DNA of 64,000 nucleotides from Rhodovastum sp963709085 (GTDB taxonomy: Bacteria; Pseudomonadota; Alphaproteobacteria; Acetobacterales; Acetobacteraceae). Of the stretch, positions 48,037 through 56,302 are shown piece by piece (position 1 is the stretch's first letter; each line of letters starts with the position of its first letter). The notes under the pieces were generated by a model that did not search any database, was not told the DNA's origin, and saw only the letters and a list, made by a program, of their open reading frames with translations. The translations under genes and the position numbers were made by a program. Location: positions 992,001 to 1,056,000 of the forward strand of contig CAVPVB010000007.1 in assembly GCA_963709085.1 (NCBI GenBank), read 5' to 3'.

Positions 48037-48629
48037 CTAAGCCAGCGTCGCCGCCACCAGGTCGGCCACCGCGTGCTCGCCCCGGGCCCGCAGCCCGGCG
48101 ATGACCCCTTCGCGGTCGGCGACACTGCGGTTCTGGCTCATTTTCCACTGCGCCTCGATCCGTTCCGCCCGCAGCCGGAAGCCACGCACCAAGTTCATCA
48201 TGCCGTCGCGATAGCGCCCGTCCAGCGCGTCCATGTCGAAGCCGCCGGGATCGTCACGCGCCAGCGTCCGCATCGTGTCGGCCAGCGCCTCGCCCTCCAG
48301 GCGCTCCAGATGGCCATGCACATGCACAGCGGCATAGTCCCAGGTCGGCACCGCCGGCTGGGTGCGGTACCAGGCGGGCGAGATATAGGCGTGCGGTCCA
48401 CTGAACACCGCCAGCGCCGCGCCGCCATCCAGCGCCTCGCCCTGCGCGCTGCCGGCGGCGAGGTGGCCGGTGAGCACCAGGACATCATTGTCAAGGGTCA
48501 TGACAAACGGCAGGTGCGAGGCTTCCATGCCGCGCGGTCCCTGCGTCACCAGCAGGCCGAACGGGTTGGCGGCGATCAGGCCGGCGATCCGGGCGGGGTC
48601 GGTCTCGGTGAAGGGGGGCGCAGATGCAT
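48037..48629 (-). CDS. PaiB-like FMN-binding protein, N-terminus in another frame
   Basis: The frame from 48549 down encodes VTQGPRGMEASHLPFVMTL..LVLTGHLA..SGPHAYISPAWY..VPTWDYAAVHVHG, the FMN-binding negative transcriptional regulator (PaiB) family. Upstream, residues PPFTETDPARIAGLIAANPFGLL are encoded in the same frame but no start codon is found. An ATG at 48629 (MHLR) is one frame off. A one-base loss in the G6 tract 48613-48618 would join them as MHLRPPFTETDP. So either a start is missing or there is an indel. Confidence 0.7.
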
Positions 48630-48659
48630 GGCGAACTCCGGGTGGATCGCCGGGCGGCG

Positions 48660-49433
48660 TCAGAACGGAATTTCCAGTTCCAGGTGCCAGCGCAGCGTGC
48701 CGGCGGCGGTGGCCCTGGTGGCGCCGAACAGCCAGCCGATTTCGTATTTCAGCCGCCCCGCGGAACCAAGGCCGAATTCATCGAGACCGACCGAGCCGAG
48801 CGCCACCGGCCCGATGAGCAGTTGCTGCTCGGCGAAGCGGGGCATGTGGCCCAGCGTTCCGGCGTCGCCATACAGTTCCACCGCCGGCGACAGCGGTCCC
48901 CAGACGTTCCAGCGGCTCTGCCAGGCGTAGCTGAAATCCAGGCCGGGGCTGCCCTGATCCGGCCCCAGCAGCCGGGTGACGAACAGGTTCAGCGTATGCG
49001 TCGTGGGGCCGACATCCTTGCCGATCGCCGGGCCGATCGTGAACTCGTTGGCGCCGGCAGCATGGCTGCGCATGACGGTCTGCCCGTACTCGACGTAAAC
49101 GCTGGTATCGATGAAGGCCGAGCCCGGTTCGACCAGTTCGAAGGTGCTTTCCACCACCGCCTGGGTCAGCTGCGAGGGTTGCTCGTTGGCAGGCCCGTGG
49201 TCGTAGCCGAGTTCGACCACAAAGTCCCACCACCGGGTCAGGCCGGTGCCGACCGAAACGGTATAACCCTGTGCGCCGCCGGTGGAGGACCGGCGATCGT
49301 AGAGGGTGTCGCCGTCGTGCTGGATCACCAACTGGCCGAAATCGATCGCGTCCGGCGAGACCATACCGTAATCGGCCCTGGCCTGCGACGTCGCCAGCAG
49401 CACAAGCACGACGGCCAGCCCCAGCCCCGCCAA
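48660..49433 (-). CDS. outer-membrane/beta-barrel-like secreted protein
   Basis: About 257 residues from a TTG at 49433. A signal peptide (LAGLGLAVVLVLLATSQARA before DYG) is followed by alternating beta-strand sequence rich in Gly, Tyr and Trp, ending WHLELEIPF with the C-terminal Phe typical of outer-membrane barrels. Function unknown. If translation starts at GTG 49499, the first ~20 residues come from repeat R7. No good ribosome-binding site is seen for either start. Confidence 0.6.
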   Translation of the reverse strand: MAGLGLAVVLVLLATSQARADYGMVSPDAIDFGQLVIQHDGDTLYDRRSSTGGAQGYTVSVGTGLTRWWDFVVELGYDHGPANEQPSQLTQAVVESTFELVEPGSAFIDTSVYVEYGQTVMRSHAAGANEFTIGPAIGKDVGPTTHTLNLFVTRLLGPDQGSPGLDFSYAWQSRWNVWGPLSPAVELYGDAGTLGHMPRFAEQQLLIGPVALGSVGLDEFGLGSAGRLKYEIGWLFGATRATAAGTLRWHLELEIPF

Positions 49434-49498
49434 CGGAATGGGGTCAAGGGGCCCACCGGCCCCTTGCGGGTCCAGGGCAGAGCCCTGGCCTTCCTGCA
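49431..49498. repeat. palindromic intergenic repeat, copy R7
   Basis: CAAGGGGCC-cacc-GGCCCCTTG (49445-49466) and CCAGGGC-aga-GCCCTGG (49472-49488) with the family linker GCGGGTCC between. It fills the whole gap between the amidase stop and the outer-membrane-like gene. Confidence 0.8.
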
Positions 49499-49501
49499 CC
49501 C

Positions 49502-50905
49502 TCAGTCCAGATCAGGCAGGACGAACGGTTCCGCCACCTCCAGAGTCCGCGCCGCCCGCAGCACCAGGTCGTCGCGGTAGAGCGCCGCGGCGATCTGCAC
49601 CGAGCGCGGCAGGCCGTTGGCGGCAAAGCCCATGGGCACCGTGATGGCGGGCTGGCGGGTGAGGTTGAACACGAAGGTCCAGGGCGCCCAGCTCGTCCAC
49701 AGCGTCTCGGCCGGGTCGCCGATCGGCGCGTCGGCCAGCGGCGCGAGCCCGGGCACGGTGGGGGACAGCACCAGATCGTAGCGCTGGTGCAGCCGGGCCA
49801 TGGCATGCGCGGCTTCGATGCGCAGCGCCTCCGCCTCGATGAGGGCCGTGCCCGGCACGCTCTCATTCGCCGCCGCCGCCTGCAGAAGGCCAGGGTCGAG
49901 CATGTGGCGGCGCGTCTCGGGGAAGCTGCTCACCAGCCGGGCGAGCGCCACGCCCCAGTAACGGGAGGCGATGGTGCGCGTGTCGGGCAGTTCGGGATCA
50001 ACCTCCTCCACTTCGGCGCCGGCCTCGCCGAGCAATTGGGCGGCCTCCTCGACGGCGGCGATGCCTTCCCAGTCCACCGGCGCCTCGAAGCCGGGGCGGC
50101 GCAGCACCGCCACCCGCATCTCGGCGACCCCGTCCTCGATACCGACACGCCAGTCGCGGTCGCCGAGCGATTCGGGCGGCAGGCAGAACGGGTCGCGCAG
50201 GTCGAAGCGGGCGATGGCGGACAGCATCAGGGCGGCGTCGCGCACGGTGCGGGTGATCGGCCCCGCCACCGCCACCGGGGCGAAGACTCCGAGCGGCCAT
50301 TGCGGTACCCGTCCAAAGCTGGGCTTCAGCCCGACCACGCCGGACCAGGCCGCCGGGATGCGGATGGAGCCGCCGCCATCGGTGCCGAGATGCAGCGGCC
50401 CGAACCCGGCCGCCGCGGCGGCGCCGGCGCCGGCGGACGAGCCGCCCGGCGTGTGCAGCTTGTTCCACGGGTTGCGGGTGATGCCGTGCAGCGGGCAGTC
50501 GCCCTGCGCCTTCCAGCCGAACTCGGTGGTGGTGGTCTTGCCGATCACCACCGCGCCCTGCTCCTTGAGGCCGAGCACGGACGGGGCGTCGTCGGCGACC
50601 GGCGCGGGATCGGTCACGCGCGAGCCGCGGCGGGTGGGAAAGCCGGCCAGATCGACCAGGTCCTTCACCGTCACCGGCACGCCGTCCAGCGTCCCGCGCG
50701 GCCGCCCGGCTGCCCAGCGCGCCTCGCTCTCGCCCGCCGCCTCCAGGCTGCGCGGGTTCATCACCGCGAAGGCGTTGATCTCGGGGTTGAGGCGGGCGAT
50801 GCGCTCGGTCACCGCCTTCAGCACCTCGACGGGGCTGAGCGAGCGGCGGGCATAGTGGGCGAGGAGTTCCTCGGCCGACATAAGGGCGGGATCGGTGGCT
50901 GTCAT
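49502..50905 (-). CDS. amidase (amidase signature family)
   Basis: 467 residues. Ser-cisSer-Lys triad: Lys in VPVTVKDLVDLAG, cis-Ser and nucleophile in HTPGGSSAGAGAAAAAGFGPLHLGTDGGGSIRIPAAWSG. Related to GatA-like and aryl-acylamidases; with no gatB/gatC nearby it is probably a free amidase of unknown substrate. ATG 50905 (MTATDPALMSAEEL) fits the family; the upstream frame is unlike it. Confidence 0.88.
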   Translation of the reverse strand: MTATDPALMSAEELLAHYARRSLSPVEVLKAVTERIARLNPEINAFAVMNPRSLEAAGESEARWAAGRPRGTLDGVPVTVKDLVDLAGFPTRRGSRVTDPAPVADDAPSVLGLKEQGAVVIGKTTTTEFGWKAQGDCPLHGITRNPWNKLHTPGGSSAGAGAAAAAGFGPLHLGTDGGGSIRIPAAWSGVVGLKPSFGRVPQWPLGVFAPVAVAGPITRTVRDAALMLSAIARFDLRDPFCLPPESLGDRDWRVGIEDGVAEMRVAVLRRPGFEAPVDWEGIAAVEEAAQLLGEAGAEVEEVDPELPDTRTIASRYWGVALARLVSSFPETRRHMLDPGLLQAAAANESVPGTALIEAEALRIEAAHAMARLHQRYDLVLSPTVPGLAPLADAPIGDPAETLWTSWAPWTFVFNLTRQPAITVPMGFAANGLPRSVQIAAALYRDDLVLRAARTLEVAEPFVLPDLD

Positions 50906-51098
50906 GCTCTCTATCCAGGGACCGGGAATCGCGCGCAGCATAGTCGCGGAGAGGCTACAGGGAACCCCGAATGACCGAATTGCAATCCTCGATCGCGCCC
51001 TCGCCGGCATCAATTGACATTGGCCGCCCGATCAGGCGGCGCGCGGACCAAGGCACAGTCGGGGAGGGCAGGGAAGCTGTAATGCTAACCCACTCTAG

Positions 51099-51329
51099 AT
51101 GCTGACATGGCTGCGGGGCAACCCGCTGACCGCGCGGCTGCTGATCAAACTGGCGGTCGTGCTGCCGCTGGGGCTGGCGACCGGGCTGCTGCTGGCCTGG
51201 GCCTGCGACGCGCTGGCGGTGACGCAGAACCTGGCGGCGCTGGGGGCTGCGCTGACCGCGCTGGCGGCGGGAACGCGGCTGGCAAACCGGCTTGCCGTCC
51301 GGCTCGGGATTCCCGAACCGGATCGCTGA
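51099..51329 (+). CDS. small hydrophobic protein
   Basis: 76 residues with two predicted membrane helices (LLIKLAVVLPLGLATGLLLAWA and LAALGAALTALAAG) and a short positively charged end. I do not recognise a family. No clear Shine-Dalgarno sequence. In 50906-51098 a TTGACA occurs at 51014-51019, but no matching -10 box. Confidence 0.5.
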   Translation: MLTWLRGNPLTARLLIKLAVVLPLGLATGLLLAWACDALAVTQNLAALGAALTALAAGTRLANRLAVRLGIPEPDR

Positions 51330-51337
51330 AAGCCCGG

Positions 51338-53041
51338 TCAGGCCGCCCGCACGGCGCGCACGAATCCGTCGATCTCGCCGCTCATGGCGGCAATGCTGCG
51401 GGCCACCTGGCCGGCGGAGTCCAGCATCTCGCCGGCGCTGACGACCGACCGGCTCGCCGAGCGGCTGACTTCGCTGATCTCGCCGGTGACATCGACGGTG
51501 CGCCGGGCGGTCTGCTGCACGTTGCGGGCGATCTCCTGCGTTGCCGCCCCCTGCTGCTCGACTGCGGCGGCGATCGCGGTGGAAATGCCGCTGACCTCAC
51601 GGATGGTGGCGGCGATGCCCTGAATCGCCGCCACCGCCTCGCCGGTGGTGGTCTGAATCTGGGCAATCTGCGCGCCGATGTCGCCGGTGGCGCGGGCCGT
51701 CTGCGCCGCCAGGTTCTTCACCTCGGCGGCGACCACGGCGAACCCCTTGCCGGCCTCGCCGGCGCGGGCCGCTTCGATGGTGGCGTTCAGCGCCAGCAGA
51801 TTGGTCTGGCCGGCGATCGAGGCGATCAGCTCGACCACCTGGCCGATTCGCAGTGCCCCGTCGGCCAGGCTGCGGACGATGTCGTCGGTCCGCTGCGCGT
51901 CGGCCACGGCGCGGCCGGTGATGCTGGTGGACTGGCCGACCTGGCGGCTGATCTCGCTGATCGAGGCCGCGAGTTCCTCGGCCACGGCGGCGATCGCCTG
52001 CACGCCGCTGCTGGCATCGCTGGCCGCCCCGGCCACCTGGACGAGCCTGGTGCCGGCACCGGCCGCGTCGGCGGACAGCGACCGGGCGGTCGCCTCCAAC
52101 TGGCTGGCGGCGGCCGAGAGCGGCGCCGCCAGCGCGCCGACCGAGGACTCGAACCCGGTCACCAACTGGCCGAGCCGGGTGGCGCGCGCCTCCCTGGCGG
52201 CCTGCTCCTGCCGCTGCGCTGCGGCCAGCCGGTCGGCCTCGCGCATGCCGTCGCGGAACACGGCCACCGCCGCGGCCATCTCGCCGATCTCGTCGTCGCG
52301 GCCCTCGCCGATGATGGCCACGGACAGGTCGCGCGCGGCGAGGCGCCGCATCGCCGCGGTCATGCCGCGCACCGGGTTGGCGATGCTGCGCACCAGCACC
52401 AGGGCGGCCGTGAGGGCGATCGCCAGCGCGGTCAGCAGGGCGCCGATCACCACCAGGCGGATGGTGCCGTACTGCGCCGCCATGCGTTCGCTGAAGGCGT
52501 TCACCGTATCGGCGTTAAACGTCATGTCGCGGTCGAGCGCGTCCTCGACGGCGCGCAGCAGCGGGATTCCGTCGTGCAGATAGGTTCCCCGTGCCGCCTC
52601 GGTCTTGCCCGCCCGCAGCAGCGCCACCGTGTTCCCGACCAGCGGCTGATAAGCTTTCTGCGCGGCGAGGTAGCCGGCATAGATCTCCCGTTCCTGACCG
52701 GTCGCGATGGTCGCCACGTATTTCGCCGCGAACCCGTCATGCCGGCGCAGCGCCTCGGCCAGCCGGGTCTCCAGCCCGCCGCCCGCGTCGAGTTCGCCGG
52801 CGGGATCGACCAGCGCGCGCAATAACGTGCCGCGGTACTGCTGCACCGCTGCCCGCATGTCGCTGAGGTACATCACCGCGAGCATGTCGTTCTGCGTCAC
52901 GTCCGAAACGGTGGCGTTCAGCGCCGAGATGCGGTCCAGCGCGGTGCCGCCGAGAAAAGCGATGACCAGCAGCAATGCCGCGAATGCAATGACGATCCGG
53001 GCCCGGATCGAGGAAAAATGGAACATGCGGGCAATGGTCAT
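51338..53041 (-). CDS. methyl-accepting chemotaxis protein
   Basis: 567 residues. TM1 near residue 15, a four-helix-bundle periplasmic sensor (~35-190), TM2 (LVVIGALLTALAIALTAALVLV), HAMP (PVRGMTAAMRRLAARDLSVAI) and a cytoplasmic signalling domain with the hairpin tip AGQTNLLALNATIEAARAGEAGKGFAVVAAEVKNLA. Ligand unknown. ATG 53041 has GGGGAG upstream. No che genes in the window. Confidence 0.93.
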   Translation of the reverse strand: MTIARMFHFSSIRARIVIAFAALLLVIAFLGGTALDRISALNATVSDVTQNDMLAVMYLSDMRAAVQQYRGTLLRALVDPAGELDAGGGLETRLAEALRRHDGFAAKYVATIATGQEREIYAGYLAAQKAYQPLVGNTVALLRAGKTEAARGTYLHDGIPLLRAVEDALDRDMTFNADTVNAFSERMAAQYGTIRLVVIGALLTALAIALTAALVLVRSIANPVRGMTAAMRRLAARDLSVAIIGEGRDDEIGEMAAAVAVFRDGMREADRLAAAQRQEQAAREARATRLGQLVTGFESSVGALAAPLSAAASQLEATARSLSADAAGAGTRLVQVAGAASDASSGVQAIAAVAEELAASISEISRQVGQSTSITGRAVADAQRTDDIVRSLADGALRIGQVVELIASIAGQTNLLALNATIEAARAGEAGKGFAVVAAEVKNLAAQTARATGDIGAQIAQIQTTTGEAVAAIQGIAATIREVSGISTAIAAAVEQQGAATQEIARNVQQTARRTVDVTGEISEVSRSASRSVVSAGEMLDSAGQVARSIAAMSGEIDGFVRAVRAA

Positions 53042-53141
53042 TTTGGCTCCCCGGGAGACAGGCGGAGCCAAATCTCAGGTTTGCCGATTGCCGATGGGTT
53101 AATGCGCGGGCGATCGTGGACGCAACGGCGATGCCGGGACG

Positions 53142-53933
53142 TTATCCCTCGCGCTCGTCCCGTCCGCGCAGGCGGCGGCCCAGCGCCAGCTCGGTGACCA
53201 CGCCGTGCAGCGTGCGCAGTTCCTGCTCGGTGACCTCGCCGCGCTGGAAGAAATGGCGGATGTTGCGCACCATGCCGGGGCGTTTCGGGGCGTTGCGCAG
53301 GAAGCCGCAGGCATCCAGCTCGCCGACCAGATGGGTCAGGAAATTTTCCAGCTCGCCTTTGGTGGCCACCCCGGTCTCGTTGGTCATCAGCCGGCGCGGC
53401 ACGGTGCCGTCCCCGGCGGTCCACCATTCATAGGCCATCACCATCACCGCCTGGGCGAGGTTGAGCGACATGAAGGCGGGGTTGAGCGGGTAGCGCACCA
53501 GGGCGTCGGCCTGCGCCATGTCGTCGTTGTCGAGCCCGGCCCGCTCGGGGCCGAACAGAAGGCCGGTCCGCAGGTCGCGGGCGCAGATGGCGCGCAGCTC
53601 GGCGGCGGCGCCGCGGGCGGTGAGCACCGGCTTGACGATGTGGCGCGGCCGCGGGCAGGTGGCGAACACCCGGTGCAGGTCGGCGACGGCTTCGGCGACC
53701 GTTTCATGCACGGTCAGCGCATCCAGGATGCGGTCGGCGCCGGAGGCGTTGCGCCAGGCCTTCTCCTGCGGCCAGCCGTCGCGCGGGGCGACCAGGCGCA
53801 GGTGGAACAGGCCGCCATTGCCCATGGCGCGGGCGACCGCGCCGATATTGTCGGCCAGTTGCGGGCGGACCAGCACCACGACCGGGCTGTTGCCGATCGG
53901 CCCGATATCGGCGCCGCCGTCACGTCCGGTCAT
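53142..53933 (-). CDS. trmJ: tRNA (cytidine/uridine-2'-O-)-methyltransferase TrmJ-like
   Basis: 263 residues. SPOUT methyltransferase: VVVLVRPQLADNIGAVARAMGNGG at the N-terminus, LLFGPERAGLDNDDMAQAD and YPLNPAFMSLNLAQAVMVMAYEWW form the knotted SAM site. Modifies position 32 of tRNAs in E. coli. The C-terminal extension is TrmJ-like. Confidence 0.88.
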   Translation of the reverse strand: MTGRDGGADIGPIGNSPVVVLVRPQLADNIGAVARAMGNGGLFHLRLVAPRDGWPQEKAWRNASGADRILDALTVHETVAEAVADLHRVFATCPRPRHIVKPVLTARGAAAELRAICARDLRTGLLFGPERAGLDNDDMAQADALVRYPLNPAFMSLNLAQAVMVMAYEWWTAGDGTVPRRLMTNETGVATKGELENFLTHLVGELDACGFLRNAPKRPGMVRNIRHFFQRGEVTEQELRTLHGVVTELALGRRLRGRDEREG

Positions 53934-53945
53934 CGTCGCGTCCGG

Positions 53946-54323
53946 TCATTGGGGATGCGCCGCCTGCCACTGCCGCAGCGCCGCGATATCCTGCTGCCGG
54001 GCGGTGATGATGTCCTGCGCCAGCTTGCGGGTCTGCGGGTCGCGGCCGTGCTGCAGCTCCACCTTCGCCAGGTCGACGGCGCCCTGGTGCTGCGCGATCA
54101 GGACGGCGACGAAGTCGCGGTCGGTATCGCCGGTGAAGGGGATGTCCAGCGCGCGGTGCATTTTGTCCAGCGCCGCGTCATAGGCGGCGGTGGAGGGCGT
54201 GGCGACCGAGGGGGCGATGGAGGTGTGGGCACGCGGCAAGGGGGGCGACGTGTCTTCGGGTGGCGTCTGAGCAGCGGCCGGGGCGCCCAGCAGGACGCCG
54301 GCGAGCAGCAGGACCTGGCGCAT
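53946..54323 (-). CDS. DUF305 family exported protein
   Basis: 125 residues. Signal peptide MRQVLLLAGVLLGAPAAAQ, then a four-helix DUF305 domain: YDAALDKMHRALDI..DTDRDFVAVLIAQHQGAVDLAKVELQHG, with the HQGAVDLA motif. A ferritin-like periplasmic fold, sometimes linked to metals. Between trmJ and cysS. Confidence 0.82.
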   Translation of the reverse strand: MRQVLLLAGVLLGAPAAAQTPPEDTSPPLPRAHTSIAPSVATPSTAAYDAALDKMHRALDIPFTGDTDRDFVAVLIAQHQGAVDLAKVELQHGRDPQTRKLAQDIITARQQDIAALRQWQAAHPQ

Positions 54324-54362
54324 ACTTTCTCCTGTCTCCATCTTCTTCGGTCGCCTGGGGGA

Positions 54363-55707
54363 TCAGGCGCGGCGCCAGGTGGTGCCCTGCGGGCCGTCCT
54401 CCAGCACGATGCCGTCCTGTTCGAGTTCCTTGCGGATGACATCGGCGCGGGCGAAGTCGCGGGCGCGGCGGGCCGCCTGGCGCTCGGCGAGGCGCGCCTC
54501 GATGGCCGCCGCATCCAGCCCGCCGCGGAACCAGGCGTCGGGGTCCTGCTGGAGAATGCCGAGCACGCCGCCGGCGGCGCGCAGCCCGGCGGCGGCCGGC
54601 GCATCGCCGGTCAGCGCGGCATCGGCCAGCGCGTGCAGCCGGGCGATGGCGAGCGGCGTGTTGAGGTCGTCGCACAGCGCGTCCAGCACCGGCTCGGGCA
54701 CCACATCGGTGGGCGGCGCCGGGGTGCGGGCCAGCGCGCGGTAGAACCGGTCGAGCTGGCGTCGGGCATCCACCAGGGTGCAATCGGAAAAATCCAGGGC
54801 GGCGCGGTACTGGGTGCTCAGCAGCAGCAGCCGCACCGCCTCGGCCGGGGCGCGCGCCAGCACATCCCGGACGGTGAAGAAATTGCCGAGGCTCTTGGAC
54901 ATTTTCTCGCCGTTCACCAGCAGCATGCCGTTGTGCAGCCAGACGCGGGCGAAGCTGCTGCCGGGGAAGGCGCAGACGGACTGGGCAATCTCGTTTTCGT
55001 GATGCGGGAAGATCAGGTCGGTGCCGCCGCCATGGATGTCGAAGCTCTTGCCGAGGTAGCGCCAGGACATCGCGCTGCACTCGATGTGCCAGCCCGGGCG
55101 GCCACGGCCCCAGGGGCTGTCCCAGCCGGGCAGATCGGGAGAAGACGGCTTCCAGAGGACGAAATCGCCCGGGTCACGCTTGTACGGCGCCACGTCGACG
55201 CGCGCGCCGGCCAGCAATTCCTCGGGCGCGCGGCCGGACAGGCGGCCGTACAGGGGAAAACTGCCGACCGCGAACAGCACATGGCCCTTGGCGGCATAGG
55301 CGTGGCGGTTGGCGATCAGCCGTTCGATGATGCCGATCATTTCAGCGATGTGGGCGGTGGCGCGCGGCTCCACGTCGGGCGGCAGGGCGCCGAGGGCGGC
55401 CATGTCGGCATGGTAATCGGCCAGGGTGCGGGCGGTGATGGCGCCGATCGGCTCGCCGCTTTCGCTCGCGCGGGCGTTGATCTTGTCGTCCACGTCGGTG
55501 ACGTTGCGGACATAGGTGACGTGCGGATAAAGCCGGCGCAGCAGCCGGAACAGCACGTCGAACACGACCACCGGTCGCGCATTGCCGAGATGCGCCAGGT
55601 CGTAGACCGTTGGGCCGCACACATACATCCGCACATTCGTCGGATCGAGCGGGACGAACCGCTCCTTCTGGCGGCTAAGGCTGTTGTGCAGGCGCAGGCT
55701 CAGGCAT
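54363..55707 (-). CDS. cysS: cysteinyl-tRNA synthetase, possible frameshift near the start
   Basis: Class I synthetase. MYVCGPTVYDLAHLGNARP carries the first zinc Cys and the HIGH-like HLGN. GWHIECSAM and FPHHENEIAQ give the other zinc ligands, and GEKMSKSLGNF is KMSKS. In-frame sequence upstream of the GTG at 55634 encodes LRLHNSLSRQKERFVPLDPTN, conserved in CysS but with no start codon. ATG 55707 is one base out of frame, so one extra base at about 55700 probably disrupts it. Translation from 55634 alone would lose conserved residues. Confidence 0.88.
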
Positions 55708-55799
55708 GGTTGCCGCTCCGACGGGGCCGGCTGTGGGGCCGGCGGGGGCGCTGTTTTTCCGCCAGCACGGTCAGCAAATCAATGATGGGTGCAGGACCG

Positions 55800-55813
55800 T
55801 TGATCCACGTCAA
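55800..55813 (+). promoter_or_regulatory. FNR/FixK-type site upstream of feoAB
   Basis: TTGATCCACGTCAA matches the FNR consensus TTGAT-N4-ATCAA at 9 of 10 fixed positions. It lies about 190 bases before feoA and could give low-oxygen induction of ferrous iron uptake. It is also ~95 bases from cysS on the other side. Confidence 0.6.
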
Positions 55814-55955
55814 TGCGAAGCCGGTGCAAGCCGTTCAATTGCGACTGACTTGCAAAGATCGTCCGGAGGCTCAGGCCGATGCACGCCGCCCTTCCCAGCC
55901 TGGTCGGCCAGCCCTGCCATGGCTCTCCGGCCAACCATGGATGATCCCGCTTGCA

Positions 55956-55974
55956 AGTGCGAGGGATTCTTATT
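55956..55974 (+). promoter_or_regulatory. possible Fur box upstream of feoAB
   Basis: AGTGCGAGGGATTCTTATT agrees at about 15 of 19 positions with the Fur-box variant AATGCGAATGATTCTCATT as I remember it. It is 30 bases before the feoA start. The rest of 55708-56002 shows no gene. Confidence 0.45.
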
Positions 55975-56002
55975 AACGAGTGAAGCCGTCCCAGGAGATG
56001 CC

Positions 56003-56302
56003 ATGTCCGTAACCGTCGAGGCTCCCAGCCCGCTCGGCACCGCCCCGCTCGGCTTCCGTGGCCGCATCCGTGCGGTTGACGCCACCGGCTGCGGCCCCGC
56101 CCTGCCACCGGCCGAGCTGGAGCGGCGGTTGCTGGAAATGGGCTTCGTCGAAGGCGCCATGGTGGAAATCCGCAACCAGGGCCTGTTCGGCCGCGACCCG
56201 ATCGCGATCCGGGTGGACAACGCCACCGTGGCCCTGCGCCGCGCCGAGGCGAACGCCATCCGGGTGGAAGCAGTGGTCGCGTCCAGGTGCCCCCCCAGGT
56301 GA
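56003..56302 (+). CDS. feoA: ferrous iron transport protein A
   Basis: 99 residues. SH3-like fold: ELERRLLEMGFVEGAMVEIRNQGLFGRDPIAIRVDNATVALRRAEANAI is the conserved FeoA core. AGGAG sits 6 bases before ATG 56003. It overlaps feoB (GTGA). Confidence 0.9.
   Translation: MSVTVEAPSPLGTAPLGFRGRIRAVDATGCGPALPPAELERRLLEMGFVEGAMVEIRNQGLFGRDPIAIRVDNATVALRRAEANAIRVEAVVASRCPPR

Noticed and set aside
51014..51019. TTGACA as promoter of the small membrane protein gene
   Set aside because: No acceptable -10 box 15-19 bases downstream.
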